Shown: piece after piece, positions 37,677-51,335 of the stretch
Layout of the letters: the number at the start of each line of letters is the position of its first letter
How positions within the stretch are numbered: position 1 is the stretch's first letter
Source: Ciona intestinalis
Lineage: Eukaryota; Chordata; Ascidiacea; Phlebobranchia; Cionidae
NCBI RefSeq assembly: GCF_000224145.3
Contig: NC_020167.2
Location: 3,230,977-3,294,976 of the forward strand
Direction: 5' to 3'
Length of the DNA stretch: 64,000 nt
The notes under the pieces: generated by a model
Databases searched by the model: none
What the model saw: the letters and a program-made list of their open reading frames with translations, nothing else
What the model was told of the DNA's origin: nothing
Made by a program: the position numbers and the translations under genes

Positions 37677-40600
37677 ATGTGGATGAAGCTGAGGAAAATA
37701 GCCAGTCCAAGAAATGTTGTCATAACTCTGTGCACCCTTGCTGCCTTCAGTTTATTTTACGCTATTTTAACATGGGATTATAATAACGCAACAGTTCGAA
37801 TAAATCCGGACAGCATGCCTGCTGGTCCTGTGTTCAATGTGGATAGATGGGTAGGTTGGTTTGATGTTTATTAATGCGTGCGTATCTTTTTAATTTTATG
37901 TTGGAAGTTTTGTAAATTTTAGTTGTTTTTTTTACAAATGAAAAACCACCATTTTATATTAAAACACAGACCTTTGAAATTGAGTAATATTCGGGTAAAT
38001 GTAACTTCATCAGCGTTTAATGGAAAAACGTTTATTCTTCATAACAACTTATGCAGGGTTTACTTTCCAGATCGGATAATCTCTTTTCAGCTGGACTGGT
38101 AAAACAGCAGCCCTGTGTAAAAACATTTGCATTGTATATATGTAGTGTTTTTTTGTTTTATTTTGTACACAAACTTTGCATTTTAATATCAATTTACATT
38201 AGGTTCAATCACCATATGAACACGACCACAGTGCAATAAAACCACCAAGTGGTATGCCTGCCAGGCAGAAAGTTTTGCTGTTTCTTCACCCTAAATCAAC
38301 TGTGAGTTTTAAGTTTAAAATTTTCAATTTATGTCGCTAAACAAAGCTAAACAATGAATGTGTTTTGGGATCCTGTAGTGTACCCAGTGCCATAGGTGTA
38401 AAGTTTTTAAATCTTTTGGTAAAATTTTAAGTCGCATTGTTAAAATGCAGTTTAACCCATAATTGTCAAACGTTAAGACCTTAAGTTATTCCTTTATACT
38501 AATATATTGACGGTCTGCACACTTAGTAGCTACATTAAACCAGTGCCAGCTGCCAAGTGTATTCAAGTGCAAGGTGGTGTAACACATTAATCTGTTTAAC
38601 TTTTCCCTGTACCATGTGTGATGTGCCCCTGGTTGGTTGTTTGTGTAAAGGATAATTGAAACATGTTGTGATTAAAGACCAATTACCGGTATGCTTTTTC
38701 CCCATATGTACTTGACGTGTATACATATGGAATTCATATGTATATATATCCATCATAACAAATACATCGTACATGCACCGGTTTTACCTTAGTTAATTTA
38801 CTTATATACTTTAATAATTTTTATATATACTTTAATTTCAGGTTGGTAAAGGTATACAAATTGCACTGGAATTTGTTCGATTTAAATTTCAAGTTCAAAC
38901 CGGAGACATTCGTAACCTGCCAGTTTTAACAGATGACAACAAGGTATAGCCTTCCTTTTAAAATTTAAAATTTATTACATTTTCTGGTAAATAACTTTGG
39001 CTTCCCAGTTTTTTTTTTTTCTTTTTAAAAATTTTTATTTTGTGTTGATGAGCATGACTTTCCAGTACTGTACTTATATTTTTTATAATTAATCGTTTCA
39101 AACTTGTGTTTGCTGAATGTCTACAAAAGCTGTGTTTATTCAAAGGCACTGAGATATGTGTAAATAATCTGCTGCTACTGAACTAGGGTTTATTGCTGGC
39201 TCTTCAATTGTCATCTTAACCCAGTTAGTAGCACTCTGTGGACAGAGCACTTAGACATTGGTTTAAAGTTTATACTGTATGGTTTGGCCGTTTATCTGTA
39301 ATAATAAATTTCTCCTCTTTTGTACACGTATCAAATAGGCATAATTACTACTTGTATCAATTATCCTTATTATAAAGTGTTTTATGTTGTTGTAAAATGA
39401 TCCTTTTTGTTCCATGAACTTACCAGGTAAAGCGCATAGCGTAACCACAAATAACAGTTGTGTGACTAGACAACTATACGTTATGTTACATACGGATACA
39501 TTAACGGCTTTAACCAATCTAATCGGAAATGATGTGCTACTTTTTTGAACTGTTTACATGTTTTGTAAAAAAAATCTTTCCCGGTTGGTTGTTGACACAA
39601 TTATAGCATGACATGAGTGTCTTACCAAAGTCTCATGTTTTGTATATTGTTGGTTCAGGGTCGATACGCTGTCATCGTGTTTGAGGATCTCTTCATGTAC
39701 TTGGGTCTTCAGAGTGCCAATCGTAATGCTTTGGATAAATACTGCCGCGAGTATAATGTGGGCATGATATTCTTGCTGCATTATCATAAAAAGCCAGAGG
39801 AAGACCCCTTGTTAATCAGTCAGGTCAGTCACAAGTGTTTCGCTAATTTTTACTTTAAAATTCAAATACCTTTTTCAATTTCCATTGTAATTTTGTACCA
39901 CTTTAAAGTTAGTAGCCTTGAAGTTTTTACTTTTAGGGTTTTTAGAATAACTGCTTTAACAATAGCTTTGCCTGTTCAGTTCAACTTGTATTTCCTGTTA
40001 AACCAATTAATTGTCAGACGAATTCTGAGTCCACTGCAATAAATCAATACAAGAACATTGGTAGCAGTTGCTTGTTTAAAGTCTGTTAGCTTTTGCTTTT
40101 AATATTATTTAGGTCACATATTCATGTTTGTAATCAGCAACTACTTTAATTAAATCAATCACAAAGTTGTCCGATTAGGATTTTTGGTTGTTTTGTTTGT
40201 TTTTTCAATATATACAAACAGATTTGTCCTATATAGCAGTTCAACGGCCTAATATATTTTAGGCTTTTAGCAACAAGACAATAGATTTAAATAAGTGTAC
40301 TTATACATATTGTATCTGAAACTTAGATATAAACAACAATTTTTCACAAAGACTTACTCTCATGAATAAAAAATATAGAGAAAATAACAGAAATCAATTT
40401 TACTTAAAAAAATCAGCCTTTTTTTTATAATTTCCCGTTGGTTTAAATTTTAATTTTTTTTTCTTTAGGTTGGGAACTTCCCTCTGCGCTACATGACAGA
40501 TGTAAGGCTGAAAGATTATGAAATAAATGAAACCTCACCCTTACTAAGAATCACAAGGCCTGGAGCAGTGGTGTGTATTATATGTTTAATTGTAACACAT

Positions 40601-43600
40601 TAAACATAATATAAATCTTAATGTTATATTAACATGTGGTTTTATACGTATGATAATGACCATAATATGGATATATTTTGTATTATATATCTTTGTGTGA
40701 AAGCTTTTATTGTAGAGTTCCATTATAATGCACCAGAGTCAATATTATCAATATGATTGAATTTTGTTTATTTAATTTATAATACCATTATCTAGAAGCA
40801 GTTCAGTTCTGCAACAATGGATTTACCAGCAGTTTAAACGAATGTAGCGTGTACTGAGTACAACGATGTTTTATTTTATAATTAACACTTTGAACACAGG
40901 ACAACAGTGTAATAAAAGCCAAAGTAAACATGTTACTTTGTTTAACTCCTTGAAAGTCATTTCTTTTGTTTAATGCCTTATATTTCAAAGTGTGTCGCAA
41001 CAGTTTAATCCGCCATTATTAGCTTTATGTAAAGTTTTTCTTATTTACTTTCATACAAAACTATGTAAAAAATTATTTTGCCCATCTTAATTAAAAGTTT
41101 TTTTTAATGATTGATTATTGTCTATATTAAATCTTGTTTTGTTGCAACTAAGTGCTTGTGTCTTTAGGTACCCCTTCCTACTCCAAATGACTGGACAGTG
41201 TTCTTTCCTTACCACCACACATACACAGCTGTGACGTTTGCTTCAAGGCTAAAACCGTTGAAGTTACGAAAAGGGAAACGGCGATTTAAGTGAGTCATAT
41301 AATCATCAAATTATGACCAATTTAGATGCAATGTGCGGCTGCCGACACATATTCCTTATGAAAATAAAATTGGAATTGTTTATTTGGTTAACTGCATATT
41401 AAACAGCGCTTGAAACTCTCTTTCATTTTAAAGTAGGTAAATATATTAAATATCATTTTCATCAACCCCAAGGCCTCATTATATTCCCTTGTGGTACAGA
41501 GTATATCAAGGAGACTTAGTGGTTACATAATGTACTACCTATGGTTTTAGTGGGGATTAATATTGTGCTACAGTGTGATTAATGTAGTGCTATTTCTATA
41601 GATATACTTTCCATAATTAGTATATGGCCCATTTGTATTCATAATTTATATCGATATGTAATGTTATAATATTAAAATTAAATACAGTTACCTTTTACTA
41701 GCCTATACCTTACAAGTTACTTTACACATTTACAAACACAAAACTGCTTGGCTGTGTGCATGGGACATAATGACATATGATTACATTACATAATTTGTAA
41801 TCAATTTACTAGTTACAACATTGATATTGTTATATAGTTATACCCATATAATGATTACTTAATGTTTATAGCATCTCTTGCTTAACATTGCAACACACAA
41901 TGTAAACTTTAACCCATACCTCCTGTACCGTTAATTACATTTACACATCCTGTGTTTGTTTTAGTCGAAAACACAGAAACACTCGCAGCCTTGCTTTTGA
42001 TTCCATGGGCCATGGAGCAGCAGACATGGAACAGGTAAACTTAATAAGCGATAATATTAAACCAATACTATTAATAATGCATGACTCTTCTGTCTGTGTA
42101 TTTGATGGGTGGTGGGTAACGGTCACGTTGTAACCCAGTACGCTTATAAGCTGTTCTATGTTCGCATTGAATATTTGAAATTATAAGTGACACCTGCTAG
42201 ATAGGTAAAGTTGTGGTGACTCTTTTGTCTGTGGGTTTGATGCCAGTAGGGGTTTGGGATATATATGCTCATGTTGTAACACATATGGACTGTTCTATTT
42301 TCACATTGAAGTGCCGTAATTATGTGTGACACCCTTGTGGATAAGTGGAGTTGTGAGAATAGTTTCATTTTGAAGTGCATAATACTTTGATAGCACTTTT
42401 CTATCAAACTGCCATTCTGCCATATCTGTTTTTTTAAGCACTATGTTTGTATTATATTCTATCTGCCCCATTTAAACATGATAGAAAGATAAATGACAGC
42501 TTATATGACTTTGACAGCTAACTTTTTAACTGTGGTCTATGCCTGTGGTATCATACATTTATTTTCTATCTGGTTATCTATTTTTCTAATAAAGGAATGT
42601 ATATATATGTAATAGTTTATATTTTTGTTCCTTATTTTATTAAATTGCTGTTATTATAGGCATAACCTAATATATAAAATAGCTCTTCAGTCTTCTCGTT
42701 AAAACTATTTTTTAGCACCTATGTGTGTCTGCCATCAGGCACCATTTTTACTAAATGAGTTTTTGCTAGATAATTTAAATTTTTGCTAGATAATTTAAAT
42801 TTTTACTAGATAATTTAAATTTTTGTTAGATTTGTATTTTAAATTTCACTAGATATTTTAAGTTTTACTAAATATTATATATATTATATATATATTTTAA
42901 ATTTTACTAGATATTTTAAATTTTACGAGATATTTTTAGTCCATTCTATGTTTAGACCATAGAGAACCAGGAGAAGTTATATCCTGTGATACTTGACAGA
43001 GGAATCTATGACGGAATTCAACGAGTTTTCTTTGGAAGCACTTTAAAATTCTTTCTTAACAAGCGAGTTACTTCTGTTTTAAATTAGGCATTTTTAAACT
43101 TTTCAATATGCCTATGGCAGTTACTAGAAGATCTGCAATTTGTGCCCTATTTTTCTGAAGAAAACGTTTTAGTCATAGCTCATTGGACACGTTTTATATT
43201 TCACACACACTTTATTTTGAATATTTGCACTTTGAATAGGTTGTTTTCTTTACTTTTAAAGACACTTACATTTTGAGCTACAAAACCCGCACCCCACTTT
43301 TTTTCTTAGGAAAGCATGTTTAGACATAGCTCATTACACAGCTTGTCATTTATCATGCCCACCAGTATCCATATTACACCCAACGTGACTAGGTGCTTTA
43401 TTGTTTAACAATGCTCATTTTAAAATAGTCACGCAGAGCAATTCAAAGTGGTGCATTTCCTTTATACATCTAAATATAGTAGGATGGGGAAAGATGGGAC
43501 ACCTTTAGCACAGAATATCTAAATATCCTGATTGTGTTTTAAACAGTTAACAATGGTCTATGGGAGTCGTTAAGATACATAATTCTTTGAATGTCTTTGT

Positions 43601-46600
43601 TTACTACTAAATAGGACCAGAAAATAGATTGAAAAGGTGTCCCATCTTCCCCCACCCTACTATATAACTCTTTTTTGCACATTAGCTTAAACTTACATTG
43701 ATCAAGGAGACAATCTGTATAACTAGTCCTAAGCAATGAATAATGCCTGTATTCCCATAAAGTAGGTTTTCTTCACATTTTGTGTCTGAAACTTCTTTTG
43801 TATTTGTAAATTTTAACCGATTTAATGCTTACAGAATCATGTTTCTGGATGCTTTGAGTTATTTATCTTATGGAAGACTCTCAATTCCTTTGGAAAGATA
43901 TTTTCAAATTGACATTGATGACGTTTTTGTGGGAATTCCTGACACTCGACTTCTGATAAGTGATGTGAATGTAAGTAGTCACTGATGGGAAAATATGTAA
44001 ACCTGTTGTTAGTGTTGGTGCTTCGGCATAGTCGTTGAGTGCTTTCAGTTGCATTGTAATCGAAGGATACTGGATTCAATGCTCGTTACCAATAGGTTTA
44101 TCATACAACGTGTGTGATATCTTGGGCAAAATACCTAACTGACATTTGCTTCAACCAAATGGCTGCTAATGAGTTATAACACCCTGGGTGTTGGGGTAAT
44201 TGTTTTAATTCTTGCCTAAAACTTAAATCCATTGCCACACTTGCCACACTGTGGGACCTCATCCTTGCCACACTGTGGGACCTCATCCATGTAGAATAGA
44301 ATGGTGGCAGCTTTTCCATTGCATATATATCCTATGCTTAACACACTATTTATAAACTGTTTCTGCGTAATATAATTTAATACAAACCTAATAAGCTTAT
44401 TCTGTCAACTTTATTACACAGGCCCTGCTTAACTTTCAAAGTCAACTTCGTAAAAATATCCCAGGGTTCAGTTTCCAACTTGGGTTTTCCGGAAAGTTCA
44501 TTTACTCAGGTAAATATTCAAATTACTTGCTCAAGTTGTGCAAAGGTTAACTTATTTATATGCTTGGCTGAAAAGTGGTGTAAGTGTTTTAATGGGTCTA
44601 CCACATATGATAGGAAGTAATATTGATAAAATCAGTTATTTTATTATTTATAAGCAAGAAATATGTATTTTTTATTTTAATTCCCTATTTTTTTAGAAGT
44701 TTTATTTGGTATATATATATTAGAATACCAGAATTCGATCACAATTTTAGCAAAGTTAAAATTATTTTTCAGCAGAAAGTAAAAGGGATACTTTTTTTTT
44801 AGATTTAAACAGTTATACATATACTTCTAGTCTTCTACAAATATTTAGTATTATAGTAAATTTGATAAAAAGTTCATTGTTATTTAAAAAGAGCACATAT
44901 ATTTACACAAAAGTCAAATATTCATTCTTCTTCGTCAGGAACGGATGCAGAATCGGAAGCTGATCGAATGTTGCTAAAAATGAGCGATGAATTTTTATGG
45001 TTTCCACACATGTGGTCACATATGCAAGCACACTGGTTCCTGAATGCAACAAAATTATGTGACTACATGGAACTTAACAGGCAGTTTGCTATTGTGAGTT
45101 TTTTTTAAATGTTAGCTTTGGTATGCTATTTTCTACAGCATACAGTTCATAGAATAGGATAAATCAGTTTTATAGTTTATAGTAAATTATAAGTATAAGA
45201 TTTTAAATTTCTGTATTATTTTTGATGTATTAAAACCAAAAATACTGAATTAGCTTTCAATTAAAAATTAATATTTTAGTTTATCCACATGAAGCTTAAT
45301 ACGTAACAATATCTCATAATTGTTATGGCCCTTATTTATCAACTTTGCCTTAAAATTGTGGAAGAACTGTATTATATGGCAATTTTGTTTATGTAGTTTT
45401 CTTATATTTTAAGTAGTTGCCTCACTCTGGCCTAAATTTTAGCCTCCATACTGTGCCATAGGAACTTACCCATATAGAAATAAACTTAACCTCTAACACC
45501 TTTAAACTTAACACAATATAACAGAATGAAAAGGTCAAAAACTTAAATTATATTAAACCTAACACAATAAAATTAAATATCACACAACATATCAGAATAA
45601 AAAAAATTTAATCAAATCTAACCCAATTCCTGTACCCCTCGCAGCGCCACAATTTCAACACATCGTCCCACTATGCGGTTGCCCCACACCACGCAGGGGT
45701 TTACCCAGTACATGAGCAACTCTACTACTGCTGGAAGAAGATTTGGAATATAAGTTCCACCAGCACTGAAGAATACCTCAGTCTTAGACCCGATCACAAG
45801 CGGAGAGGTTTCATTCATAAAAATATCATGGTGCGTTTAAACTTTTTTATATGACTTGGAAAACTTTTAAAACTGCTAAAAAACTGTTCAAATTGTTCTA
45901 AAACTTACAAAGTTTCTTTAAAAATTTATTCAAAATAAATCTTTTTAGAGTGTTTTAAAAATACGATAATAGTTCAAAGTGTTATTCAATGTATATATAT
46001 ATAGTTTATCTAAAAATGGTAAATTTGATAAAATATCATCTATTTTTTACGAAATCAGCAATTGTTAAATTTTATCATGTAATTAAAGTTTTATTTACGT
46101 ATTAAATTTTTTTTCATTTATTTTGCACAGGTGTTGCCACGTCAAACGTGCGGACTTTTCACCCACACGATGGTGCTAGACATGTACCCAGGCGGACAGG
46201 AGATTCTGCTTGAAATTATTGACGGCGGAAGTTTGTTCCAATCATTTTTATACAATCAAGTAAAAATTGGATTCTATTTATAACATTTGAAGTACTATAC
46301 ATCGTTGTTAAGTGTATTAAAATGTATTCCACCCAACCTATTTAGCACTTCGGTAATTAAAGTGCACAGCTGTATATTGTATAAGTTTCACATACCAACA
46401 AAAAATTATACATATATTTATATATATATATATATATATATTGAAAGTTTGGAAACGTTGCATTATTACTTTTGTTACAAGTCACACAGGCCTTAAAAAA
46501 AGTTAGAAAAAAAGAGAGAAAAAATGTAAAAAAATTTAAAATTTTGTATCAAAACTGTAAAACTTTCAAGGCATGGTAAACCTTGCTTTACCCTTAATGT

Positions 46601-49600
46601 TACCTACTAAACCTACACCCCAACTTTTTTCCCCAAGAAAGCATATTTAGTCATAGTTTAAAATCCCTCCATTTATATCACATGTTCTTTAGATCTAGGC
46701 TGAATTTGTATTAAATTTCAATGCTACCCTCTGCATATATTTGTGACAAAATTATATATATATATATAAATATTGCTGAAAAATATACATATATTGCTAA
46801 AAATATTATTTTTTATTCAAGATCAACGTGTTCATGACACATCAGTCAAATTACGGAAACGATCGTCTTGGCCTGTTTACTTTTGATCGAGAAATTAAAT
46901 TTATTTATAAATGGACCAACCTGCGACTAAAGTATGAACCACCGATGGCGCTAGCGAGACGATACTTTAATATTTATCCTGAAGAAAGAGAACCTTTGTG
47001 GAAGGTTAGTAAATTAAATAAAATAAAATACCCCTTTTTGCCTTTAAATGGCAGGCAGTGACAATTGTTTTTACATTGATGTCTAACTGTCAAGTGTCTT
47101 GTTTTATATAACCTATGCCACTGGCGTAGAGTACGTGCGCCGCACTCCTGCCAATTTAAGAATCCGTTACCCTTAATTAATGCAAGACCAACGCACGCAT
47201 GTATAAATTTACGACAGGGACAATCACCTAGTTAAAAACTTAATAATCATTTTTTAGTCTTTCCCAATCAAAACCAGAGTTCCGCAAGGGTATGTCCCTA
47301 TTATGGCGCATTCAAATACCATCAGTGTATTACGACATAGCTAGTTATTTTACGTCACAATTGCCAATGTAGGTTACCCCGCAAAAATGCCCGATTTGTG
47401 ATAAAATAAAGCTGTTTGTTATGTCAGAACTGCACGACTAGGTAACTTTCGTATACATTAAAGGTTAACATAGTACGAATTGTTACGCAGGCGGCAGGGT
47501 AAATAAATTATACAGACTACTAAGATATTGTACACTGTTAGATAGCAAGTGTTCCTGTTACGTAGAGGGTCTAACTATTGCGTTAAAAACATCCCAACCA
47601 AATTGTCTTGCGTGTATGCCGCACTCAGTGGTGCAGCCAGGGGGGTTTAGGGGTCGCGACCCTCCCACCCTTTTAAACCAAAAAAAAAATGAAAAAAAAA
47701 ATTTTGGAATTTTTTTGATTAAACCCCCCCCCCTCCTTATTTTTTTCTGGCTGCGCCACTGGCCGCACTACCACATAATTGCAAAACTCTACGCCAATGA
47801 CCTATGCTCTAAAGTTACCGCATATATTTCTCTGTGATTTTTTTATCTTGGGAATGTTTTTTTAGTGTTTTGCTCAAGGACACATAAGTGGTCAATGATA
47901 TTAGTACCGAGCAATCAAACGATTCACCCTTCTGTTACAATGAGGGCATCTTGCACCTAAGCAGTGAGCAACAGCGCCTGACAAACATGTATTAAAATTG
48001 AGAAAATTTACAGAAAATAATTTCAGACTGTTGAATGTTTTTGACATTGGTTTGGGTAAATTTTTGTAATTTGGTAAATTTTGATCAATAGCTTAGTTTT
48101 GTGAGTAACCACTTTGTTTATTTTTTTGATCAATAGATTTAATTAAAAATAATGTGATTGGCTAGTATTGTGTAAATGTCTACTACAGTCAACCCTGCTT
48201 AATCGGACCACATTGGGACTAAGCCAAATTGATCTGATTAAGTGGGCATTCCGATTATCCGGGTGAACAAAGTTTGTGATCAAACCCCTAAATCGCCTTT
48301 TCTATCTAAATAGTGCACACGTCTGCGGTCTGCTCCAGGTTGTCGATAAAGAAACACTCGATTTTTATCTGTAAATAGTGCACCCGTTTACTAGGCAATG
48401 TATAAGGGTACTGCCTTCAGCATTTCGGTTGTACGATATCAATCGTTTTCTGGTTTACGATATCAAACATAAACTCTTGACACAAAACATGTGTAGAAAG
48501 AGGAAAAAAGGGTAGCCATGAACCTATTTTTGGTGGGAAAATGGTTCGTTTAAGCCAGGTAGTAGTCCGTTTAATTGGGGAAAATTGTACATAAAAAATG
48601 GATTTAGATTCGAGACCAGTGAAAAGCGGTCTGATTAGGCGGGTTGACCGATTAAACGTGGTCCGATTAAGCGGGGTTGACTGTACTACCACTCCTGCCT
48701 GGTCATGCATTGCGCAAAATGTGTTGATTCTCATTTTAACACATACAACTCAATTGACTTTCAACCACAGAATCCATGCGCTCAAAGACGCCATTTGGAA
48801 ATCTGGTCAGAGGAGAAGAATTGTAATTCCTTGCCAAGTTTTGTGGTGGTTGGACCACAGAAAACAGGTATTTACAGATTTACTAATTCTTAAATCATTT
48901 TTTTTTTATAAAACAGTTGTTTGAAGTTGGAATGTATTGTTTTAGGTATTAAATGAACAAAGCTGTTTGTATATTTACACCCCCCACCGTGTGTAAGCCT
49001 ACATTTTCATGTATATATAAAATGTTTTATATATAGGTACAACTGCATTATATTGGTTCCTAACCATGCACCCGCATGTAAAGAGCAATCATCCAAGCCC
49101 GACAACTTTTGAAGAAGTTCAATTTTTCAGCGGTTCCAACTATTTTAAGGGGCTTGACTGGTAAGGCAAACATAGTTTAATAACACATTGAATTACCTGC
49201 TAACATTCACAACACTGTTTTGCTTCAAATTTTTCCTAGTCAGTTTCAATACAAACATGACATTCCAAATGAGCCCATATGTTTGATACAATTTCTATCT
49301 CAAATGTTTTGATTTTAAAAATAAAACCATCTTCACTGATGTCAGAAGATTAGAAATTGAGATGAAGTATCATACATATTGGCTGCCGTGTTTGTTTTGA
49401 AACTAACAAAAAATTGGTCTTTGTTTAACTTTTTTTATAACACCACACTTTTTTTTATAACACCACCATTTTTTTATAACACCACACTTTTTTATAACAC
49501 CACACTTTTTTTATAACACCACCCTTTTTTATAACACCGCACTTTATTTTATAACACCACACTTTTTATATAACATCGCACTTTTTTTATAACACCACAC

Positions 49601-51335
49601 TTTTTTTATAACATCGCACTTTTTTTATAACATTGCATTTTTTTTATGTCACAGTACTTGGTACACATAGTTTACGACTTTTACCATTTCATAATGACAA
49701 TTTCACTATAATCTATCCTTACTGTTCCACTCATAAGGTACATGAGCTTCTTTCCTACACCTGAGAACAACACGGTTATTTTTGAGAAGAGCGCAACATA
49801 TTTCGATCAACAAGTTGTCCCGAAACGACTCACAATGTTACTCCCATCCAAGCATGTCGTTGTTGTTTTAATTGACCCTGCTAAACGAGCTTACTCCTGG
49901 TATCAGGTATGCAGTCTGGGGAAACTTAAATAATCATAAATTTAGTTGCAAAACTGAAGTAAAATTTTTTTCTATTTTTTCTTCTTTATTTTTACTAAAT
50001 TAAAAAAAATGTTATTAGCAGCCTTTTTCTATGCTTTTCGGTTTTTACCAATTCAGAAAAAAATGAAATAAATTTAAATAGGCAAATATATTTCAATTTT
50101 TTTCAGTCGATTTTATATTATATTCTTTATTTTAATTAGTTCAAATTAAAAAAATTACAGCACATGCGATCCCACAATGATGCTTCTGCTTCCAAATATT
50201 CTTTTTATGAGACAATCACTGCACAACCTGGCAAGGCACCTCCTGCACTTATATCTTTACAAAGAAGATGTTTAGATCCTGGTTTTTATGCCCGACATTT
50301 AGAGAACTGGCTTGAGTACATACAGTCGCAATATGTAAGCATGATTAAGTGTGAGGGTCTTAATTTTTGTTAGCACTGTCATATACAGGTAAACAAGTAG
50401 GCGCAAAAAGATGATAAATTTGAAATTGTACATATCTCATATATATTCTTAAAATGTGAAAGCAATTATACAAATCCGTTCTAGTCAGCTGCTGTTGCTG
50501 TGATAACAAACTAACTGTTACATATCCTTAACCAAGATTAGTGAATTTTCTTAATCATCACCAATTAAACATTTTTAACCAATTGATTGTCATACAGATT
50601 GTAATCGTGGATGGTGACTTGCTTAAATCCGACCCATCTTCTGCCATGTTCAATCTGCAGACAGATCTTGGCTTTACAGAGATCTACCAGTATGATAAAA
50701 TATTGAAGTAAATAAATTTCAATCAATACTAACAACCTATCTACCATCTGCTTATTCTAAACATCTATATTGATCCAGGTTTGATAAACGCAAAGGTTTC
50801 TTCTGCCAACTTCTACCTACAGGGAAAACGAAATGTCTTGGCCGTGGAAAAGGCAGACAATATCCAGACATGGATCAACTGGTAAGTTGTTTTTAAAACA
50901 AAAAATCATTTTTTTGTGATATAGCATGAAAGGTCTTTAGCTCCGGCACCATAGCATAGTGTTTATGGCAAATTTGTCTTTGGACAAGACACTAACTAGA
51001 TTTGTACCAACCTATTAGTTTCTCATGTGTTATCTGAATTGTCAGCTATACAAATTAATATGCAAAAAATAATCACCCACAAAGTTACATATTTTTTAAG
51101 CTATAACAGGCACAAGGTGTATAAAACATTCATGCTATAACAGTTGTTGTTGCTCAGTTACACACATATAAACAGATTACATTCATGTATCCAAGGACCT
51201 TACCCCTTCCCTTTTTTACAGAGTGTTAAATACCTTGATACGTATTATAAAGAATCAAACACCAAGCTCACAGAATTGCTCAGAGGAATAAATAAACCTA
51301 TACCAGGATGGCTAAGCGAGAAATCGGTGACCTGA
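37677..51335 (+). CDS. NDST: Heparan sulfate N-deacetylase/N-sulfotransferase (NDST)
   Basis: This Golgi type II membrane enzyme removes acetyl from GlcNAc of heparan sulfate and N-sulfates the freed amine using PAPS. Twenty-two exons join in phase to 916 residues (human NDST1: 882): 37677-37850, 38057-38098, 38203-38301, 38842-38943, 39659-39823, 40469-40570, 41168-41289, 41965-42034, 42956-43062, 43835-43970, 44422-44509, 44939-45093, 45645-45830, 46131-46259, 46822-47004, 48771-48867, 49037-49160, 49738-49906, 50161-50334, 50598-50707, 50779-50881, 51222-51335. There is a short basic tail and one membrane anchor ([19 protein letters not shown]). The deacetylase half has DIDDVFVG and FPHMWSHMQ. 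The sulfotransferase half has the PAPS loop GPQKTGTTALYW, the 3'-phosphate site [11 protein letters not shown] and the paired cysteines of [15 protein letters not shown]. All key motifs are intact. Intron 9 appears to be GC-AG. The NDST1-4 paralogue cannot be assigned. Confidence 0.96.
42080..42350. repeat. ~130 bp tandem duplication in NDST intron 8
   Basis: Two diverged tandem units start TGACTCTTCTGTCTGTG (about 42080) and TGACTCTTTTGTCTGTG (about 42218). Both run through CTGTTCTAT, CATTGAA and GTGACACC in the same order. Confidence 0.55.
42764..42940. repeat. ~20 bp AT-rich tandem repeat (TTTTTGCTAGATAATTTAAA)
   Basis: Three or four near-identical units are followed by decaying ones (TTTTACTAGATATTTTAAA) that run up to the NDST exon 9 acceptor. 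The repeat lies wholly in intron 8. Confidence 0.8.
43475..43664 (-). mobile_element. MITE, ~190 bp TA-flanked family (copy 2, reverse)
   Basis: It has the same terminal repeats as the copy at 14680 (TATAGTAGGATGGGGAAAGA at the left; GTGTCCCATCTTCCCCCACC then CTACTATA at the right) and the core in the opposite orientation. It lies in the GC-AG intron of NDST. Confidence 0.85.
43995..44300 (+). mobile_element. SINE-like element in NDST intron 10
   Basis: It has a B-box-like stretch (ACTGGATTCAATGCTCG), TTGGGCAAAATACC, the recurrent TGGCTGCTAATGAGTTATAA, and a tail whose unit CTTGCCACACTGTGGGACCT is itself duplicated in tandem (44238-44284). The order of parts matches the element at 15625-15860. 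Confidence 0.5.
47618..47769. mobile_element. hAT-like MITE (136 bp) with perfect 8-bp target-site duplication
   Basis: The element spans 47626-47761. It starts CAGTGGTGCAGCCAGG and ends CTGGCTGCGCCACTG, nearly perfect inverted repeats with the CAGTGG ends typical of hAT elements. It is flanked by identical 8-mers GCCGCACT at 47618-47625 and 47762-47769. An 8-bp duplication is diagnostic of hAT transposition. The interior is only G/C and A/T homopolymer-rich sequence. It lies in NDST intron 15. Confidence 0.88.
47860..47985 (-). mobile_element. SINE-like fragment, reverse, NDST intron 15
   Basis: GTTTTGCTCAAGGACACATA followed by a head-like stretch (TACCGAGCAATCAAACGATTC) matches the right half of the reverse element at 29753-30000. 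No body is visible to the left. Confidence 0.4.
48186..48683. mobile_element. pogo/Tigger-like MITE (~498 bp)
   Basis: The termini are CAGTCAACCCTGCTTAATCG (left) and the inverse at the right (CGATTAAGCGGGGTTGACTG), forming an inverted repeat of about 28 bases flanked by TA on both sides. CAGT...ACTG ends with a TA duplication fit the pogo/Tigger branch of Tc1/mariner. Sub-terminal TTAATCGG-type repeats recur inside. There is no transposase frame. It lies in NDST intron 15. Confidence 0.8.
49430..49648. repeat. ~18-19 bp tandem repeat (TTTTTTATAACACCACAC) in NDST intron 17
   Basis: About a dozen imperfect units alternate CACCACAC, CACCACC, CACCGCAC and CATCGCAC after a variable T run. The repeat lies 90 bp before exon 18. 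Confidence 0.85.
50940..51170 (+). mobile_element. SINE-like element in the last NDST intron
   Basis: In order it shows GGACAAGACACTAACTAGAT, ACCTATTAGTTTCTCATGTG, ATTGTCAGCTATACAAATTA, AATCACCCACAAAGTTACAT and ATGCTATAACAGTTGTTGTT. This is the same motif order as the copies at 29753 (reverse) and 52559. Confidence 0.5.

Noticed and set aside
48417-48924. Overlapping 105-108 residue frames on both strands
   Set aside because: They arise from the inverted-repeat MITE and from NDST exon 16 read in the wrong register.
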